64,000 nt of DNA, from the NCBI RefSeq assembly GCF_020687505.1, contig NZ_JAJEQT010000007.1. One strand, given 5' to 3'. The notes under the pieces are model-generated. The model searched no databases and was not told the DNA's origin. It worked only from the letters and a program-made list of their open reading frames with translations. Source of the DNA: Coprococcus_C hominis (lineage in GTDB: Bacteria > Bacillota > Clostridia > Lachnospirales > Lachnospiraceae). Of the stretch, positions 16,932-25,170 are shown in pieces; within the stretch, counting starts at the first letter, position 1; every line of letters begins with the position of its first letter. The translations under genes and the position numbers were made by a program.

Positions 16932-18761
16932 TCATCTTCCAACCGCATCCACGATTGCCTGCACCGTCTCCGCAAGCTGCGTATGCTTACATGATACCGG
17001 AAGTCCCATGATGCGCAGGCGGATCAACAACTGCATGCAGACCGGAAGCTCACAGAGTGCTTCTGCCAGCGTATCTTCGGATAAACGTCCAGTGCTTCTG
17101 TCTCTCATCTGTTCGCCATTCATTTTCGAATGCTTATCACTCGTCATATGCTCCATCTCGCGCAGCCACAACCGGTAAAATACATTCGACGGTGCTCCCT
17201 GCTCCAAGATTTTCCCATCCCTCAGATACAATACCTGCTCTGCGTCCTCCACGACCGCATCCGCATCGTGACTGACTACAACCACTGTAATTCCCGCATC
17301 CCGGTGTAACGCACGCAGGATCTGCAGCATCTTTTTCTTTCCAACCGGATCAAGCCCTGCCAACGGTTCATCTAAGATCAGGTAATCCGGTTGCATTGCA
17401 ATCACGCCCGCCAATGCAACACGCCGCTTCTGCCCACCCGACAACTTATCCATCGGCAGATCATAGACATCCTGCGGCAACCCGACAAACTGTATCGCCT
17501 CATACGCACGTTTCTCCGCTTCAACCTCACTGATGCCGACATTCCGCGGTCCAAATACTACATCCTCATAAACATTTTTCGCAAACAACTGCTGCTCTGG
17601 ATATTGGAAGATGAACCCGATTTTCTTACGCAATGCTGCAATATCCGCAGAAGTATCCGTCACTTCCATTCCATCCACATAAATGCTTCCATCCGTCGGT
17701 GAAATGAGCGCCGGAATCATCTGCAAAAGCGTCGATTTTCCAGCCCCCGAAGGTCCAATGATTGCCGTATAGCTGCCCTTCTCGATAGAACAACATACAT
17801 CATTCAAAATCGATTTCTTTCCATATGATAGGTTCACATGTTGAAATACAATCGCCTGCGACAACACTTTCGCTTTCTTATCCACGGATGCAGGCTCCAT
17901 TGTCTTTTCCTTCAGAAATGCATACGGATGTTCCTTGTATATGCGTTCCGCAATCGCTTCCACGGAAAATAAATCCTTCGTCCGCACGCACCCACGCTCC
18001 GCAAGAGCATGTGCAAGCAGCACGGTCATCGGCAGTTCCAATCCAAACTCACGCAGCCTCTCCGGTTGCGCGAAAAGCGCTTCCCGGCTGCCCTTCATAG
18101 CAAGCCTTCCCTGATGCATCACGTAAATCCAATCTGCCAGCAGAAGTTCCTCCATCAGATGTGTAATGAGAATAATCGTGATTCCCTGCTTCTGCAGCTC
18201 TTTCATCATCTGCAGCACATCCCGCCTGGATTTTGGATCGAGCATACTGGTTGCCTCATCAAGCACGATATACCGCGGCTTCATTGCAAGCACGCCTGCA
18301 ATCGCAACCTTCTGTTTTCCACCTCCGGATAGCTCTTCGATGCGCATGGATGCCGCAAGCCCTACCTGTGCAAGTGCATCCTCCACCCGCTTCACCAGTT
18401 CCTTGTGCGGCACGCTAATATTCTCCGCACCAAAAGCGACATCCTCTTCCACTACACTACCAATCAGCTGATCGTCAGGATTTTGGAACACCATGCCAAC
18501 CATCTTCCGGATCGGAATGATATTTTCCTCCTGCATTGCATCGAGTCCGCCGATGAGAACCGTACCTTCAATCGGAAGCAACAGGCGGTTTAAGATCTTT
18601 GCAAATGTGCTTTTTCCGCTTCCATTCACCCCTGCCACAACGATAAATTCACCTTCTCCTGCATCAAAATTGATTCCGCGGATGGCGTTTACCATCTCCG
18701 TCAGATTTCCTTCGTCATCCCGGTCAAAATATTCAAATGTGAGATCTCTGATTTTTATCAT
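16932..18761 (-). CDS. Fused EcfA1-EcfA2 ATP-binding protein of ECF transporter
   Basis: 609-aa protein with two complete ABC ATPase domains in one chain; these are usually two genes. Domain 1 has Walker A GVNGSGKST (about 44-52), a Q-loop, an altered signature LSGGGKQ and Walker B YIVLDEATSMLDP. Domain 2 has GPSGAGKST (about 340), a canonical LSGGQKRR and YLILDEPLAGLDP. A C-terminal extension of about 70 residues follows. It forms the motor with EcfT downstream. The fusion is intact, with no frameshift. Confidence 0.93.
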   Translation of the reverse strand: MIKIRDLTFEYFDRDDEGNLTEMVNAIRGINFDAGEGEFIVVAGVNGSGKSTFAKILNRLLLPIEGTVLIGGLDAMQEENIIPIRKMVGMVFQNPDDQLIGSVVEEDVAFGAENISVPHKELVKRVEDALAQVGLAASMRIEELSGGGKQKVAIAGVLAMKPRYIVLDEATSMLDPKSRRDVLQMMKELQKQGITIILITHLMEELLLADWIYVMHQGRLAMKGSREALFAQPERLREFGLELPMTVLLAHALAERGCVRTKDLFSVEAIAERIYKEHPYAFLKEKTMEPASVDKKAKVLSQAIVFQHVNLSYGKKSILNDVCCSIEKGSYTAIIGPSGAGKSTLLQMIPALISPTDGSIYVDGMEVTDTSADIAALRKKIGFIFQYPEQQLFAKNVYEDVVFGPRNVGISEVEAEKRAYEAIQFVGLPQDVYDLPMDKLSGGQKRRVALAGVIAMQPDYLILDEPLAGLDPVGKKKMLQILRALHRDAGITVVVVSHDADAVVEDAEQVLYLRDGKILEQGAPSNVFYRLWLREMEHMTSDKHSKMNGEQMRDRSTGRLSEDTLAEALCELPVCMQLLIRLRIMGLPVSCKHTQLAETVQAIVDAVGR

Positions 18762-18822
18762 GATATCCTATATTCCTGATTGTTTTTCATATTCGCAATA
18801 ACTATCTTATAACATATCCATT

Positions 18823-18852
18823 ACTATACCATTTTTTCTATGTATGTCGCAA
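18823..18852 (-). promoter_or_regulatory. Candidate promoter of the ecfA-ecfT-truA operon
   Basis: TTGCGA (18852-18847), an 18-base spacer and TATAGT (18828-18823) on the minus strand, about 60 bases before the ecfA start. It lies in a 302-bp divergent gap (18762-19063); the plus-strand side has a TATAAT at 18953-18958 without a convincing -35. Confidence 0.5.
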
Positions 18853-19063
18853 TTTTTTCTCAAAAGAATAAAGAAATTTTCACATATTAACACGGAAACA
18901 TCCATACAATATTTTTTCGTTAAATAAAAATGATTTTTCAGCTTTTCTATGTTATAATTTGTATGAATCTGCTATTATTGTACGAAATGTATGGAATATA
19001 GCATTTTCAGACTATTTGTCAGTTATATCTGACATTTATTTTACACACATTGGGAGGGTACAT

Positions 19064-19606
19064 ATGGATTTTTCTAATTTTACAAACATTAACGCACGAA
19101 TTACCGCTTGGGGCGGTATCAAGCAGACTGCATTTAACAAGAAAAAATACGCAGCCGCTGAAGCATCATGGAATTTGCTTTCACCACAGGAGATTGCAAT
19201 GCTTGACCAGCAGATTCCATATGGCGTGGAAGCGTTCTCTTTCGTTGCAACACCGACAGCAATTCTCGTCTATGAGGCGAAGACGGTGCGCGTAATTCCG
19301 ATTCGCGATATCATGTGGATCTATGGAAATGTAGTTAAACAGACGATGAATTTTATTCCGACAAGCAAATTTCATACCTTATATCTGCTCGCACGAGATG
19401 GTGGAACTTATTCACTTGGCCAGATCACAACCGGTGGTTTCTCCAAGAAAGCGCCGCTTGATGAAGCAGTCGCCCAACTGCAGAACCTGTTATTCCCTTA
19501 CAGAAAGGGAATTGTATATGGATATTCCGATGAAATCGCGAACTATTTCCAGGGGAACTTCGCCGGAGCTGTCCAGATGGTTGACGCGAAATCTATGGAG
19601 CCTTAG
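19064..19606 (+). CDS. Conserved-looking protein of unknown function
   Basis: 180-aa soluble protein on the plus strand, against the general direction. ATG 19064 is preceded by GGGAGGGTAC. It is a mixed alpha/beta sequence rich in aromatic residues, without membrane segments or a motif I recognise (SFVATPTAILVYEAKTVRV, then PIRDIMWIYGNVV). The pattern suggests a PH-like or house-keeping beta fold, but that is a guess. A bidirectional terminator follows at 19671. Confidence 0.7.
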   Translation: MDFSNFTNINARITAWGGIKQTAFNKKKYAAAEASWNLLSPQEIAMLDQQIPYGVEAFSFVATPTAILVYEAKTVRVIPIRDIMWIYGNVVKQTMNFIPTSKFHTLYLLARDGGTYSLGQITTGGFSKKAPLDEAVAQLQNLLFPYRKGIVYGYSDEIANYFQGNFAGAVQMVDAKSMEP

Positions 19607-19670
19607 ACCCACGTCAGGTATTCCATATGCCGGTCTGATTGACAGTCAATGCAATCTCACATAACAGATA

Positions 19671-19709
19671 AAAAAGGATTAGCTGTATCTATACAGTCAA
19701 TCCTTTTTC
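19671..19709. terminator. Bidirectional terminator between convergent genes
   Basis: Arms AAAAAGGATT and AATCCTTTTT with an inner CTGTA/TACAG stem. T-runs on both strands serve the plus-strand unknown gene (ends 19606) and the minus-strand prepilin gene (ends 19775). Confidence 0.85.
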
Positions 19710-19774
19710 TTTTATATTCATATATTCTCATCAATTATTGCATCGTCTGTATCGGCGGATTCGAGCAAATCACA

Positions 19775-20419
19775 CTAATGAATCGTCGTACTTCCGACGA
19801 ATTCCGTCGTATCATCCAGATAGGTATAGCCTTCGCCCGCCTCATACTGAATCAGGCAACCAGAGTTATAATACTGCGCAAACAGCACCTTTCCTTCCCC
19901 ACCATACACAACAATCACGCCCGGACAACCAAATTGTCCGTAGAACGAATCACAATTCATTCCAAGCGGCTCATCCTCGTCGCCCGTAAAATTCAGGAAA
20001 CGATAGTCGCTTCCATTCTCCGCATTCAATTCTTCCAACACCTTTTGTGCAAAATAATACTCCAACGCATTTGCATCGGTAATGCCATTTGCACTTTTAT
20101 TCTGTGCCCGGCTGATCATATAATTCGTGAGTACACCACATCGCTGTGCATTCCCTTCGTCATCCGTATATGTCTTATCTAGATTCATCTCATGATCTTC
20201 CGCATAACTGGAAAGCATGCCTGTCTCAACCGCCGAGACAATCGTCCGAAGTTCCTCCATCGCATTTGATGCTCTGGCTTTCCTAATGTAACGAATAACC
20301 GTCAGACCGATTGCACCCGCGAGCACCGCCATGATTGCAATTGCAATAATCAATTCAACCAGTGTGAAACCTGCATTGTCTGAATTATTTCTCCATTTTT
20401 TCATACCCTTACCCCGCAT
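19775..20419 (-). CDS. Type IV prepilin-like protein (class III-type signal)
   Basis: 214 aa with a prepilin peptidase site GFTLVELIIAIAIMAVLAG (about residues 17-35): cleavage after Gly, Phe at +1, Glu at +5, then a hydrophobic helix. The rest is a secreted globular domain with three or four Cys (CGVL, NCDSFYGQFGCPG, GCLIQY) that could form disulfides. No other pilus assembly gene is in the window, so it is an orphan here. An alternative start is the in-frame ATG 15 bases downstream (MKKWRN), which has a GGTAAGGG before it. Confidence 0.85.
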   Translation of the reverse strand: MRGKGMKKWRNNSDNAGFTLVELIIAIAIMAVLAGAIGLTVIRYIRKARASNAMEELRTIVSAVETGMLSSYAEDHEMNLDKTYTDDEGNAQRCGVLTNYMISRAQNKSANGITDANALEYYFAQKVLEELNAENGSDYRFLNFTGDEDEPLGMNCDSFYGQFGCPGVIVVYGGEGKVLFAQYYNSGCLIQYEAGEGYTYLDDTTEFVGSTTIH

Positions 20420-20504
20420 ATATCAAACTTTTCATAACTAAAGTCATCATATCATCATATGCACGGCAAGGCAAACGTATTTCCATAAAATGCTTGACGA
20501 AAAA

Positions 20505-21338
20505 TTACAATTCTCCGCCTATTACAATCCCTTTGGCATCTGTCCCATGTCCGATCTGCTTCGTGACCGCAATCGGCATTGTTTTTCTCACATACTTCTT
20601 CACAAGTTGCACAATATCCGGCATGCACTGCTTTGCTTCCATCTCCGTAAATGTTCCAAGCAGGATACCCGCGATCTGCTCAAATGCACCAATCTGCTGC
20701 AACTGGCTCAGATAGGTTTCCATTCGTGCTACTGTTCCGGACCGACTCTCCAGAAGTAGAATCTTCCCATTCAGATCTGGCATATACGCCGTCCCAGACA
20801 GCTTTAAGAAACAACGGATATTTCCTCCGACAATGATTCCATGCATCTCCGTCCCCTGTACATAATGATAATCGATCCGGTACAACGCATCACCACCCTC
20901 ACACAGGACATCTCGCACATCCGTCATCTGCTGCTTGCGCTCCTTATAGAGCACATTTCTTATCTGATACAACACCCCTGTCTGCCCGGTCTTCGCGTAG
21001 ATTGCATTTAATATAGTCGTCAGATCACTGTATCCCCAGAACTGCTTATCCATCTTTGCAATCACGCTATAATCCAGATACGGCAGGATTCCATTCGCGA
21101 TATCTCCACCGGATATGTCGCAGATTGCGTCAATCGTATCATCCAAGTAAAAATCCATTACTGCCTTCGCACGTTCTTCTGCCGTTCCACTCGCCACACC
21201 ATCACGCGCATACAGAAATGGGCTGATCACACTCTCAATCCCCATGTCTGCCAGTATCCGATGCAATTCCTCAATCTCACCTTCGTATGCCCGATTGAAT
21301 CCATCTGAACAGCACACAATTCCGATTTTTCTCGTCAT
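20505..21338 (-). CDS. S66 family peptidase (LD-carboxypeptidase/MccF-like)
   Basis: 277 aa. The family cleaves LD bonds in murein peptides or detoxifies microcin C-like compounds. Nucleophile Ser in WGYSDLTTIL (about residue 106), Glu in ILLLESRSG and His in IGHGTDAKG form the expected Ser-Glu-His triad. ATG 21338 (MTRKIGIVCCSDGF) follows GGAGA; upstream codons to 21380 cross the rplQ terminator. It is separated from rplQ by that terminator and is a local insertion into the usual rplQ-ecfA order. Confidence 0.88.
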   Translation of the reverse strand: MTRKIGIVCCSDGFNRAYEGEIEELHRILADMGIESVISPFLYARDGVASGTAEERAKAVMDFYLDDTIDAICDISGGDIANGILPYLDYSVIAKMDKQFWGYSDLTTILNAIYAKTGQTGVLYQIRNVLYKERKQQMTDVRDVLCEGGDALYRIDYHYVQGTEMHGIIVGGNIRCFLKLSGTAYMPDLNGKILLLESRSGTVARMETYLSQLQQIGAFEQIAGILLGTFTEMEAKQCMPDIVQLVKKYVRKTMPIAVTKQIGHGTDAKGIVIGGEL

Positions 21339-21352
21339 AATTATTCTCCATG

Positions 21353-21385
21353 AAAAAATAAACGGGCTGCCTTTCGACAACCCGT
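21353..21385 (-). terminator. Terminator of the ribosomal superoperon after rplQ
   Basis: Stem ACGGG…CCCGT with a TG/CA extension, then TTTATTTTTT on the minus strand. It lies 16 bases after the rplQ stop. Confidence 0.75.
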
Positions 21386-21400
21386 CTGGTTTTATATAGA

Positions 21401-21937
21401 TTAAACTAACTCAAGAATAACCTTCATAGCACCGTCACCACGACGCTCGCCAATCTTAACGATACGTGTGTAACCACCCTTGCGGCTAGCATACTTTGCA
21501 GCATACTCGTCGAAGAGCTTAGCTGTAAGGTCTACCTTCTTTGTAGCAGCTTTCTTTCCTGCAGCATCTGTAGGAACCTCAACTACCGGGTAGAGAACCT
21601 TAAGCATCTGACGTCTAGCGTGCAGTCTGGAAGGCTGATCCTTCTTAACTGTCTTCTCAACTTCGTCGTACTGTGTAACCTTCTTACCATCTACAACTTC
21701 CTTGATACGCTTGCCATCTTTGTCCTTCTTAGCAACCTTAGCAGTTACCTTGATCTCGTCGAAGTTATCCTTCTCCTTAACAGCAAGTGTGATAAGGTGC
21801 TCAGCGATCTTACGAACTTCCTTCGCTCTAGCCTCTGTTGTCTCAATCTTTCCATGATAGAGAAGCTGTGTTACCTGATTACGAAGTAATGCGATTCTCT
21901 GATCAGACTTTTTACCAAGTTTTCTATACATTGCCAT
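21401..21937 (-). CDS. rplQ: 50S ribosomal protein L17, with internal insertion
   Basis: 178 aa, against roughly 115-130 for most bacterial L17. The N-terminus (YRKLGKKSDQRIALLRNQV, TTEARAKEVRKIAEHLI) and the end (KGGYTRIVKIGERRGDGAMKVILEL) are standard. The extra length is a Lys/Glu-rich insertion at about residues 58-95 plus an Ala/Lys-rich one near 115-135. Last gene of the superoperon; a terminator follows. Confidence 0.96.
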   Translation of the reverse strand: MAMYRKLGKKSDQRIALLRNQVTQLLYHGKIETTEARAKEVRKIAEHLITLAVKEKDNFDEIKVTAKVAKKDKDGKRIKEVVDGKKVTQYDEVEKTVKKDQPSRLHARRQMLKVLYPVVEVPTDAAGKKAATKKVDLTAKLFDEYAAKYASRKGGYTRIVKIGERRGDGAMKVILELV

Positions 21938-22003
21938 TTTAATTTTCCTCCTTACCCTTTCGGGTCTTCACTTTGCTTACTAATCCTTCGGCTTAAGTGG
22001 ATA

Positions 22004-22960
22004 TTATTCATCACCAGTACGAAGCGACAAACCAAGTTCTTTTAATTTAGCATAAACTTCATCGAGAGACTTACGACCAAGGTTACGAACCTTCATCATA
22101 TCGTCCGGAGTCTTATTTGTCAATTCTTCAACTGTATTAATACCTGCTCTCTTCAAGCAGTTATAAGAACGAACGGAAAGCTCCAGTTCGTCGATACTCA
22201 TCTCAAGTACCTTTTCCTTCTGATCGTCTTCCTTCTCTACCATAACGTCAACAGACTTAGCATTCTCTGAAAGATCGATGAAGAGATTCAAATGCTCACT
22301 GAGCACCTTTGCTGCAAGGCTGACTGCCTCATCTGGTGCCAATGTACCATTTGTAAATACATCAAGTGTAAGCTTGTCATAATCTGTAACCTGTCCGACA
22401 CGTGTGTTCTGAACTGTCAGATTTACACGCTCCACAGGTGTATAGATAGAATCAACAGCGATTGCATCAATAGATGAATCAAGACCTTTGTTCTTGTCAG
22501 ATCCAACGTAACCTCTGCCGTTTGTGATCAGAAGCTCCATCTCCAACTTTGCTTCCGGACCGCTCAAATTTGCGATTACCAAATCCGGATTCAAAATCTC
22601 AAGATCTGCATCTACCTGAATATCACCAGCCGTCACAACCTTATCACCTGAAGCATCAATATATGCAACCTTAGGCTCATTTGTTGTAGAATTGTTCTTG
22701 ATGCAGAGATCCTTGATATTCATCACGATCTCTGTCACATCTTCCTTTACACCTGGAAGAGATGAGAACTCATGCAGAACGCCCTTAATCTTAACCTGAC
22801 TAACTGCAGTTCCCGGAAGAGATGATAACATAATTCTACGAAGAGAATTACCAAGTGTAATACCATAGCCTCTTTCCAATGGCTCTACTACAAACTTACC
22901 ATATTTGTTATCGTCTGAAATCTCTGCGATTTCAATTCTAGGTTTTTCAAATTCAAACAC
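22004..22960 (-). CDS. rpoA: RNA polymerase alpha subunit
   Basis: 318 aa. The N-terminal dimerisation domain (about 1-230) carries LGNSLRRIMLSSLPGTAV, and the C-terminal domain (about 245-310) carries LELSVRSYNCLKRAGINTV and MMKVRNLGRKSLDEV, which bind UP elements and activators. It sits between rpsD and rplQ as in the alpha operon. Confidence 0.98.
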   Translation of the reverse strand: MFEFEKPRIEIAEISDDNKYGKFVVEPLERGYGITLGNSLRRIMLSSLPGTAVSQVKIKGVLHEFSSLPGVKEDVTEIVMNIKDLCIKNNSTTNEPKVAYIDASGDKVVTAGDIQVDADLEILNPDLVIANLSGPEAKLEMELLITNGRGYVGSDKNKGLDSSIDAIAVDSIYTPVERVNLTVQNTRVGQVTDYDKLTLDVFTNGTLAPDEAVSLAAKVLSEHLNLFIDLSENAKSVDVMVEKEDDQKEKVLEMSIDELELSVRSYNCLKRAGINTVEELTNKTPDDMMKVRNLGRKSLDEVYAKLKELGLSLRTGDE

Positions 22961-23020
22961 TACTGACCCTCCTTCTGGATAACTGGTGTTACTTAGCTAC
23001 AAACCCTTTACTTACGCGAA

Positions 23021-23614
23021 TTACTTAGAGTACAACTCGACGATAAGTGTATCGTTTACAGGTACGTCAATCTGCTCTCTGAGTGGAAGCTCCTTAACAG
23101 TTCCTGTCAATGTCTCAACGTCTGACTCCATCCAAGCTGGAGTAACAACGCCTGCGTTTGCCTCTACGATATTCTTAAATCCCTGAAGAGACTTGCTCTT
23201 CTCTTTGATTTCAATCTTATCACCAGCACTGATTCTGTATGAAGGAATATTTACGCACTTGCCATTAACCAATACATGCTTGTGATCAACGATCTGTCTG
23301 GCCTCACGTCTTGTTCTTGCAAATCCCATACGGAAAACTACGTTATCCAGTCTGGACTCAAGAAGGATCATAAGGTTTGGTCCTGTAAGACCTGGCATAC
23401 GCTCTGCCTTTACATACAAGTTACGGAAAGGCTTCTCAAGCATACCATAAATAAACTTAGCCTTCTGCTTCTCACGAAGCTGTAATCCGTACTCACTTAC
23501 TTTTCTGTTTGCTCTAGTCAATTTTCTTCTTGACTTCTTATTTACACCGAGAACGACTGGATCCATATCTAAGGATCTACATCTCTTGAGAATAGGTGTT
23601 CTATCTACTGCCAT
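23021..23614 (-). CDS. rpsD: 30S ribosomal protein S4
   Basis: 197 aa; 16S rRNA-binding assembly protein and the classic translational repressor of alpha operons. The S4 RNA-binding domain (LESRLDNVVFRMGFARTRREARQIVDHKHV) is present. I chose ATG 23614 (MAVDRTPIL), nine bases from AGGAGG, over ATG 23620 and over a longer frame. It lacks the zinc-binding Cys set of some S4 proteins (C- type). Confidence 0.97.
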   Translation of the reverse strand: MAVDRTPILKRCRSLDMDPVVLGVNKKSRRKLTRANRKVSEYGLQLREKQKAKFIYGMLEKPFRNLYVKAERMPGLTGPNLMILLESRLDNVVFRMGFARTRREARQIVDHKHVLVNGKCVNIPSYRISAGDKIEIKEKSKSLQGFKNIVEANAGVVTPAWMESDVETLTGTVKELPLREQIDVPVNDTLIVELYSK

Positions 23615-23634
23615 TATCATGTACCTCCTTATTA

Positions 23635-24033
23635 TTAGACTCTTCTTCTCTTTGGTGGACGACATCCGTTATGTGGAACTGGAGTTACGTCTCTGATACT
23701 TAATACTTCCAAACCGCAGGCTGCGAGTGCACGGATAGCTGCCTCTCTACCTGAACCTGGTCCCTTAACCATAACATCTACTGACTTCAATCCATAAGGA
23801 AGAGCTGCCTTTGTAGCTGTCTCTGCTGCCATCTGTGCAGCATATGGTGTAGACTTTCTGGAACCTCTGAATCCAAGTCCACCTGCACTTGCCCAAGATA
23901 ATGCATTACCTTCGGCATCTGTCAATGTAACGATTGTATTGTTAAAAGATGACTGAATATGAGCCTGTCCACGATCAACATTCTTTCTAACACGCTTCTT
24001 AGCCACTTTCTTAGTAGTAACTTTCTTAGCCAT
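23635..24033 (-). CDS. rpsK: 30S ribosomal protein S11
   Basis: 132 aa. It shows the S11 core AHIQSSFNNTIVTLTD and GPGSGREAAIRAL, and the conserved end VTPVPHNGCRPPKRRRV. It starts 15 bases after rpsM and precedes rpsD by 20 bases. Confidence 0.98.
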   Translation of the reverse strand: MAKKVTTKKVAKKRVRKNVDRGQAHIQSSFNNTIVTLTDAEGNALSWASAGGLGFRGSRKSTPYAAQMAAETATKAALPYGLKSVDVMVKGPGSGREAAIRALAACGLEVLSIRDVTPVPHNGCRPPKRRRV

Positions 24034-24048
24034 TAACCTGAACCTCCA

Positions 24049-24417
24049 TTACTTCTTCTTATTTGCTACTGTTTTCTTAGGACCCTTACGAGTTCTTGCA
24101 TTTGTCTTTGTCTTCTGTCCACGAACAGGTAATCCTCTTCTGTGACGGATACCACGGTAGCAACCGATTTCCTGTAAACGCTTAATGTTAAGAGCTACTT
24201 CTCTACGCAGATCACCTTCTACGACCTGAGTTTCGTTGATAACTTCGCTGAGTCTCTTAACCTCATCGTCAGTCAGATCACGAACTCTAGTGTCCGGATT
24301 TACGTTTGCTTCTTTCAGAATTCTTGTAGCTGATGTTCTTCCTATACCATAGATATAGGTAAGTCCGATTTCGATTCGCTTTTCTCTTGGTAAATCAACA
24401 CCTGAAATACGAGCCAT
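24049..24417 (-). CDS. rpsM: 30S ribosomal protein S13
   Basis: 122 aa, starting at MARISGVDLPREKR (ATG 24417, GGAGGTATAACAAG upstream). It has the helix-hairpin-helix TYIYGIGRTSATRIL and the basic C-terminal tail GQKTKTNARTRKGPKK. A longer frame to 24600 runs through the structured leader and is not coding. First gene of the alpha block. Confidence 0.98.
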   Translation of the reverse strand: MARISGVDLPREKRIEIGLTYIYGIGRTSATRILKEANVNPDTRVRDLTDDEVKRLSEVINETQVVEGDLRREVALNIKRLQEIGCYRGIRHRRGLPVRGQKTKTNARTRKGPKKTVANKKK

Positions 24418-24724
24418 TCTTGTTATACCTCCGTAAAATAACTTAATGAAACAATTTTTGACACATGCTATGTGTCCAGCCGCTTTTATCAACTCCAGCC
24501 AAGAGCTGATGTCCGTTGTCGTCCACCCGAATACCGGCGTGGCGTCAATCGAAGTTGGTATGTAATGTGGAATACCATTACACGCACAAATACAAGGCAT
24601 AGTTATAGATGGGCTATCATCCTACATACCTTGTTCCAACTGTCCTGTCAGATTGTAAGACCTAATGTCTAACAATGACCCATGTTCTATCATAAATGGC
24701 ATTTATGACATACGCGAACATGAA
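24418..24724 (-). promoter_or_regulatory. Structured leader between rpmJ and rpsM
   Basis: 307 bases with no gene inside an otherwise tight operon. It holds a perfect hairpin GACACAT-GCT-ATGTGTC (24460-24476) about 43 bases before the rpsM start, and a long-range pair GGTATGTA (24557-24564) with TACATACC (24623-24630), enclosing a smaller GTAATG/CATTAC pair. The position, just before rpsM-rpsK-rpsD-rpoA-rplQ, matches the S4-binding alpha leader of other bacteria. I found no convincing promoter in it. Confidence 0.6.
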
Positions 24725-24838
24725 TTAACCCTGACGCTGTTTGTGCTTTGGATTTTCGCAGATTATACGAATACTGCCTTTTCTTTTAATGACTTTGCAC
24801 TTATCGCAAATTGGTTTAACTGATGCTCTAACCTTCAT
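24725..24838 (-). CDS. rpmJ: 50S ribosomal protein L36
   Basis: 37 aa, MKVRASVKPICDKC start, with the zinc ligands Cys-X2-Cys, Cys and His (CDKCKV, ICENPKHKQ), i.e. the zinc-binding C+ form. I took ATG 24838, the conserved start, rather than a longer frame. It is followed by the 307-base leader before rpsM. Confidence 0.97.
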   Translation of the reverse strand: MKVRASVKPICDKCKVIKRKGSIRIICENPKHKQRQG

Positions 24839-24921
24839 TAAAATACTCTCCTTTCCAAAAAGTCCGCTACGAAAACCTATGATACCATTTTCCATAGCGA
24901 AATGCAAGTGAAAATGTAAAT

Positions 24922-25140
24922 TTATTTTGCTCTCCAGGTGATTCTTCCTTTTGTAAGATCATATGGAGATAAAACCACGGTTACTTTGTCGCCCGGAAGG
25001 ATTTTAATGTAATTCATTCTGAGCTTTCCACTGATATGGGCAAGTACCTTCAACCCATTCTCTAATTCTACCTGAAACATTGCGTTTGGAAGCTTCTCCA
25101 ATACGGTTCCTTCCATTTCGATTTCGTCTGCCTTTGGCAT
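24922..25140 (-). CDS. infA: Translation initiation factor IF-1
   Basis: 72 aa, exact family length; a single S1/OB fold (EMEGTVLEKLPNAMFQVEL, GKLRMNYIKILPGDKV) that binds the ribosomal A site during initiation. It lies between map and rpmJ as in other Firmicutes; no KOW-domain gene is present between map and infA. Confidence 0.98.
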   Translation of the reverse strand: MPKADEIEMEGTVLEKLPNAMFQVELENGLKVLAHISGKLRMNYIKILPGDKVTVVLSPYDLTKGRITWRAK

Positions 25141-25170
25141 ATCATATCCTCCTTAATTTATTGATCTATA

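Noticed and set aside
24418..24600. N-terminal extension of S13 to 24600
   Set aside because: The extension covers the structured leader; the conserved S13 start with its own ribosome site is at 24417.
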